From: Saccoglossus kowalevskii
Taxonomy: Eukaryota; Hemichordata; Enteropneusta; Harrimaniidae
DNA length: 35,130 nt
Assembly (NCBI RefSeq): GCF_000003605.2
Contig: NW_003149767.1
Coordinates: forward strand, 359,205 to 394,334
Direction of reading: 5' to 3'
Positions 25,201 through 31,200 of this stretch are shown here, piece after piece (the first letter of the stretch is position 1; each line of letters starts with the position of its first letter). Under the pieces are notes generated by a model, which saw only the letters and a program-made list of their open reading frames with translations, did no database searches and had not been told where the DNA came from. A program made the translations under genes and the position numbers.

Positions 25201-28200
25201 TTGCTCTTTTCTATCTAACTGCTCCTTGGTTTTCTCTAGCATCAATTCAGCACTTTTCACTCTGTCTGTTTCTTCAGTCAATGTATAACTAAGCACAGAA
25301 GGATATATACAGTATAATTTTGTAACAAAGTAGGGAGGGGGTGCAGCTAACATATTTTGACATTTATGTTGTGCTCAGTGACAAGAGGAGGAAATGTCAA
25401 ATATTATTGCTTCCCGTCTATTTATTTTCTCTTTGTAATTTTATTAATTGACGGCACCTTTATTTTGAATATCAAGATTTTGTATATATTTGAATTTTCA
25501 ACATATTTACATTTTAATCTATCATCATACATTTATTATTATACTCTGCACTTACTTAAGATTTCTGATTTTAGCTTCCAGGTTCACTTTTTCTTCTTCT
25601 AGTGTAGATTTGCACTCAGACAAACTATCAATTTTCCTGCAAACATAACGGGTATATATTTATAGTTTATTGTTATTGGCTGCAGGTATATATAGCGTAT
25701 AGATCAATCTCCCACAAGAATGTTACGAGAAATACCTATAAAGCTCAGTTTTGTCCATCTCTAATTTTTTCACTTTGGTTTCTAAGGTGATTCTAGCACT
25801 GCGTTCTCTATCAATAAGACGTCGATGATCACGTAAGCTCTCCTGCATCTGTAACATCACACCAGGATCTGTGGCTGTAAAAACAAAAGATGGAGATTTC
25901 AATGATACAACCATTTGCAAATCAGTGTCTTTGAACATGCAGAAATAGAAAACGTTACCACATAAAAATCATTTATATCATGTTGTCTATTGATGTTGAA
26001 ACATGAATGAAAGATGGATGCCTCAAAACTTAAAATAAATGTGCCATAGTTGCCGAGTCACGTTCACATTTTGTGAAAACAAACAATGTGACCCAGACAT
26101 GACGGGACACTTGGGATTAATCCGATCTCACTGAGAAATATTTGATGGCTAAAATTTGCCTGAATTGTGGGAAATATTTAATAAATGTTCAAAGTTAAAT
26201 GCTGTTTAGCAAGTCCGAACACTTGGGATCATTTCAGCTTCTCATTTGTTTGTGTGTTAAAATTTCCAAATTTGCATCTGTTCTATATCACTGCAGGTTG
26301 CAGTACTTTGAAATAAAACAAAATCTTGGCAAATCTTTGTTTTTTTGTTTTGTTTTTAATCTCAAGACTTCACCAAAGCTCTATGAATGCAACTTTAACC
26401 CTTTGAGTGACAAATAGGTTTCCACGCTCACAATCCAGTGCAAATATTTTCACATTTAGTAAAATTATTATTGGATATTGCTTCAAGTTTTTGATCAAAA
26501 TGTTTGTCAATTTTTATCAATATTTCATGTCGGGAGGAGATCATTTTGTAGATGGTGCCAAAAGTTGACAATGACACTCAAAGGATTAACAATATCTCCA
26601 CTCGATTTGTTTGAATGTTAGATGATAATTTATATGACCTTTGACCCCTACCTGAGTGAGTGGTTGGTGATGAGATGGAATGTAGAGGTAATGGTGTTGA
26701 TGAATAAGGTGAGTGATTGAAATCACCTTCTGTATCCGTGTCAGAGTACGAGAGACCATCAGCGTCTTCCGTCAGAACGCGTTTCCAGCTCTGGATGGAA
26801 ATTTAAAAGAAATTACTTCAGATGCATGGTATTAACAATAGACCATTTTCTGTTCACTTCTGTTAACTGTGTTATGCATGAAATCGAACGTAAAAACAGG
26901 ACAAACAAAGCGTTGTAGTTATGACAAACATCACGCAATATTCCCCTGTCAAATATTGGCCTTTCGAAGTGAGCTATGAAATAAAAAAATTCAAATTGAA
27001 AATCAAATCGTTTGATTGTTGTGGCAGACGTTCGGTGCGCCTATTTCATGCAACTCGTGAGATCTCGCAGTTGAACAGAAAATCGCATATTGACATGATA
27101 CAATACAAAATGAATACACTTCCGTAAGTATCAAAGACAGAATCAAAGTCATCAATACAAACAAACAAGTGACAAGTTTATAAAAGAAACTTACAAGGTT
27201 ATTTGATGCTGGTGTGTATGCACGTTTTGGTGATGGTGATCTTCCTGATGTACTGTAACCAAGGCCACTCGATGCTCTGGAGAAAAAGTAAAACACAGAG
27301 AACGAACTGTTAGTGTATGCAGCAAGTTGCAATTTAATTTTTACACCTTTTAAAACAGGGTCAAGCTTTAGGCAGGAGTGTAACGGGAAAAGTCAACACA
27401 GCAACACATAAAATAAAATCATTATGACATTGATTTCCCTTGTCAGCTCACCTAACGGGTACTGGTGATGGTTGAGCACTCCAGCTTTCGCTAAAACTAT
27501 CATCCAAATCTGTGGCTCTATCATCAGCAGCCAATCGTTCCTCCACACTTTTGTTGTACTTCTCTTCCAACTGTTTCCTCTCAATTTCACGCTTTCTCTC
27601 TCGCTCTAGCATATCTTCCTCCAACTTCTGTTTTTCCTCCTCCAGTTTCCTCTGCATGTCTTTTCGATGATCCTCTGTTCTCTTCTGGTCCTCCTTTCTT
27701 TTTCTTTCCGCTTCTCTCCTTTCTTCGTCCAGTCTTTGTCGGATCTCTGCATTCCGGAGTTCTTCCTCTGCAACTCTTCTTCTTTCTTCATCGTCTTTCC
27801 GCTTCCTGTCATCTTCCAATTTTTTCTGTGCTGCTTTTCGTTTTTCTTCCTGTCGCCTCTCTTCTTCTCTTTGTCTCTCAATCTCTTTCAACTTCTCAGT
27901 CTGTTTTCGCCTTTCTTCCTCTTCTCTACGATGCTCCTCTTCATCTTGTCTCATCCTCTGCATCTCAACTCTCTTCTGTTGTTCTTTCTCTCTCTCTAAA
28001 GCAGCTTTCACTTCTTGCTCTTCTCTCTGTTTTCTCTCTTGTTCATCTCGCTCCCACTGCAACATCCTCTCTTTCTCTCTGTCTTGTTCTTCCTTCAGCT
28101 CTTGTTCAATTCTCTTCCTTTCCTGTAATTCATCAATAATATTATTTATTTTAAAAATATCGTATTACAGATTAACATCGTTGATATGTTATTCTGTGTA

Positions 28201-31200
28201 ACCATATTTTTATTAATATTATGGTCATTTATAGAAGAGAAAGATTCTTTGGATTTAGAATTCAACGGATATTAAAAGACATATTGAGAGTGAACACAAC
28301 ACAGATAACAGGGTGAAATGTTAAACCCCAGTTGAGTAGCGCTGATATAAAAGTATTCTCTCTTAGATAACCTAGGATGACAGCACTTCTAAATCCTTAC
28401 TGCTGAAAATCCAACATTTCAACCCAGAATGTCTATCAATGTGCCACATTACAATCATTTCAAAAGGATATTATTTGTAAGCTAAATGTTGAACTTTCTC
28501 AGACTCGCTTAGACAATACTGAACAAGATAAACTTGCAGGAAAAAACTGACAAACTGCCAGACATAAAACAGACACTAAATGCTCAGATTGTCATGTCCC
28601 TGTGTCTATTTCCAGTGTACACTGGGCCAATATCTGTCTAAGTTTCAGTTTTCGTTGGTGCATAGACTTTTAGTTTGAAAAAAATTGATGACAACAATGA
28701 ATAGTTGAAGGACAGCCAACCAATTCATCAGGCATGGCAGTTGCCATTTGTCTCAGTAATTAAGATGAAATACCATAGCAACACACACACAGCTGCAAGT
28801 TACCTTTTCAGCTTTCCTTTCTTTCTCCCATTCGCTTTCGGTTTCTTCAGTTTCTTCATCCGAATCAAATCCAGACACCTCATCGTCCTTGTGCACAGGC
28901 GTTGTTTGTTTTGCTGGCCCCTTGCCAAGGAACATTACTGTATCAGATTCTTCTGTTGCCTTTGGAGAGGTTTTACTCAGTGGCACTGGTCTTGGAGACA
29001 TATCTAGTGATACACCGCGTGGTGTACTGGCTGCACTACCACCTGTAAAGAGTTACAGAATATATGAACATTCAATGGTCAATGATGGCTAGATCAAGTA
29101 ATTTACAAAGCCCAACTGGGAAGGGGCCTGTGGGGCCTTTATTTTAGTTCTTATAAGGCACATGTCACATGTTTTGAAAAACAAGATGTAGCCATCCCAA
29201 AAGGTGACGTGTTTGCTCTATTAGCAGCACATGTGCTTATGTAAATAAATTATTAAACTAATTTGCATAAATGGACGAGTGTGAATTGTGTACTTAAAGA
29301 TCAAACAATATTTTGCTCATATCCACTTTAGTTGGAGATGCACTGCTAATACAGTAGCCAGAATACAAAAATAGCATTTATAAATCAAACAAGAGATATT
29401 ACCAAGCTTTACACAGCATTAGTAGATGTGAATTACAGTAGTATAATAGTAAATTTTTTACACCTACCTCTTCTATTAGATGAATGTGAGGGCAGCAGAT
29501 CTTCATCTGAATCCCAATCAAAGTCACCTGAAATAATAATAAATACAAAGTGTTTGAGGTCAATTTCATTCGGGTCTCGGAAATAGAATATGAAATAGTA
29601 TGTATAAAACTTTGCACTCTGAGATTATTTTTATTGGGGTGTAGGACTATAATATAAAATATTTGATGGTGCAAATAAAAAGTACAATGTATGTAAAAAA
29701 TTCAAATTTCCACTCTGAGGATAATGTTTGATAGGTTTATGGAAGTATTGGGACTCATGTATGTTGTCAAATGAGCCAGGAATTGGAATCAGCAGTTAAA
29801 GCATTTGCAAGTTGTTTATATCAGAACCTGAATGACTTATTTTTTTATCTAGAATACCTAAAATGTGATACTGTTCAAAATCCTGCTTTAGAACATGCTC
29901 AACACAAATGTACCATGTTCGCTAGGATGCAGTGACAACGAATGCTATGAAAACTTGTGGTGAAAAGGTTAAGTGTGCAATTCGAATGACTTATTGACGC
30001 TGTCCTAAGCTGCTGAAAATTCGATCACATCCAAATCAACATAAACGCTAGGTGATGTTCGGCCGTTTGCCGAATAGATCATGGTTGTTTGTTTTTCTCC
30101 TGACTTACAATGCAATTAGTGAATTTTTGATATATAGTACTTGCACTAAAAATAGGAGAGGCTAAAAGTATTGACTGATACTTAAAAATACTCACCATCA
30201 TCTTGATCTTTGGAGACATTGACCTTGAATTCCACAGGTGTATCCTCTGTTACACTCTGCTATAACAGATAATAGCACAATCAACATTAACACACAATCA
30301 TTATTGAGATTTTCCCCCTCTTTCAGCTCAAACCAGACCAATTAAACAACAGTTTTGACAAACTTCATAATAATTTATCAGAATATCAATAATGACAAAT
30401 AAATTTACCCGACTATTTTTCGAGAAAACTTCATGTAAAACAGCTAAATTTTATCTTAATTTCTGCATTAGTTTCTATGGTAATAGCCTTCATGTACCAA
30501 CATTTTGTTCGCTAACATTGATTGAAAAAGTCATACACTGTATTTACATTATTAGAAGCACATTCCCAATAAAAGTGCATGTAAACTAACAGTTGCATTT
30601 ACTGTGTACTGTGACTATACACACACTTCTGTCATTTACGTAAGAACATGCACTACTAATAGAGCAAATATGATATATCATTATTGATATCAACTGTCAT
30701 TTAATTTATTGAGTTCCCAATGTTATGGTACACATGTCAATAACATGCTCAGTAAATCCACATGTACATGTATATTTGAATCAACTACATTTTGTTTACT
30801 TTTACTTACAGTGTTTCTTTTCACGGTGGGATACTCTGCTACTGTTGGTGATTTGGGTTCATCATGTTCAGATTCTATAATGCTAGTATCCCACTGTGAA
30901 TCGTCAAAGTCGTCAAGTCCAAGTTCAGCAGCGAGAGCTAAATAAAATGATAAGACGTTAAAATACCACTCTGTGAATAACGTTTTAATTCTGCAATATG
31001 TGAACTACACATGTTGTTAAAGTCAAATACATGTGTGAGTATCCACCTGTGTTATGTTGAATCATGTTCACCATGCTCCCTGCGCTAATAGGCCCATGCA
31101 TATCGTGCCTGTCTGGAAGTTTAGAACATAAACAGCCCTCAATCTGTTTTACTGGTGACCAGGTGTTAAATTTTATTAACCTAGAAAGATTAATTAGCCA

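Noticed and set aside
27606..27881. Second minus-strand open frame inside the charged-helix exon
   Set aside because: Low-complexity frame opened by purine bias; the other frame has the splice-site and phase support.
27667..28139. Long + strand open frames rich in Ser, Leu and Phe
   Set aside because: They are antisense shadows of the charged-helix exon, caused by its strand composition.
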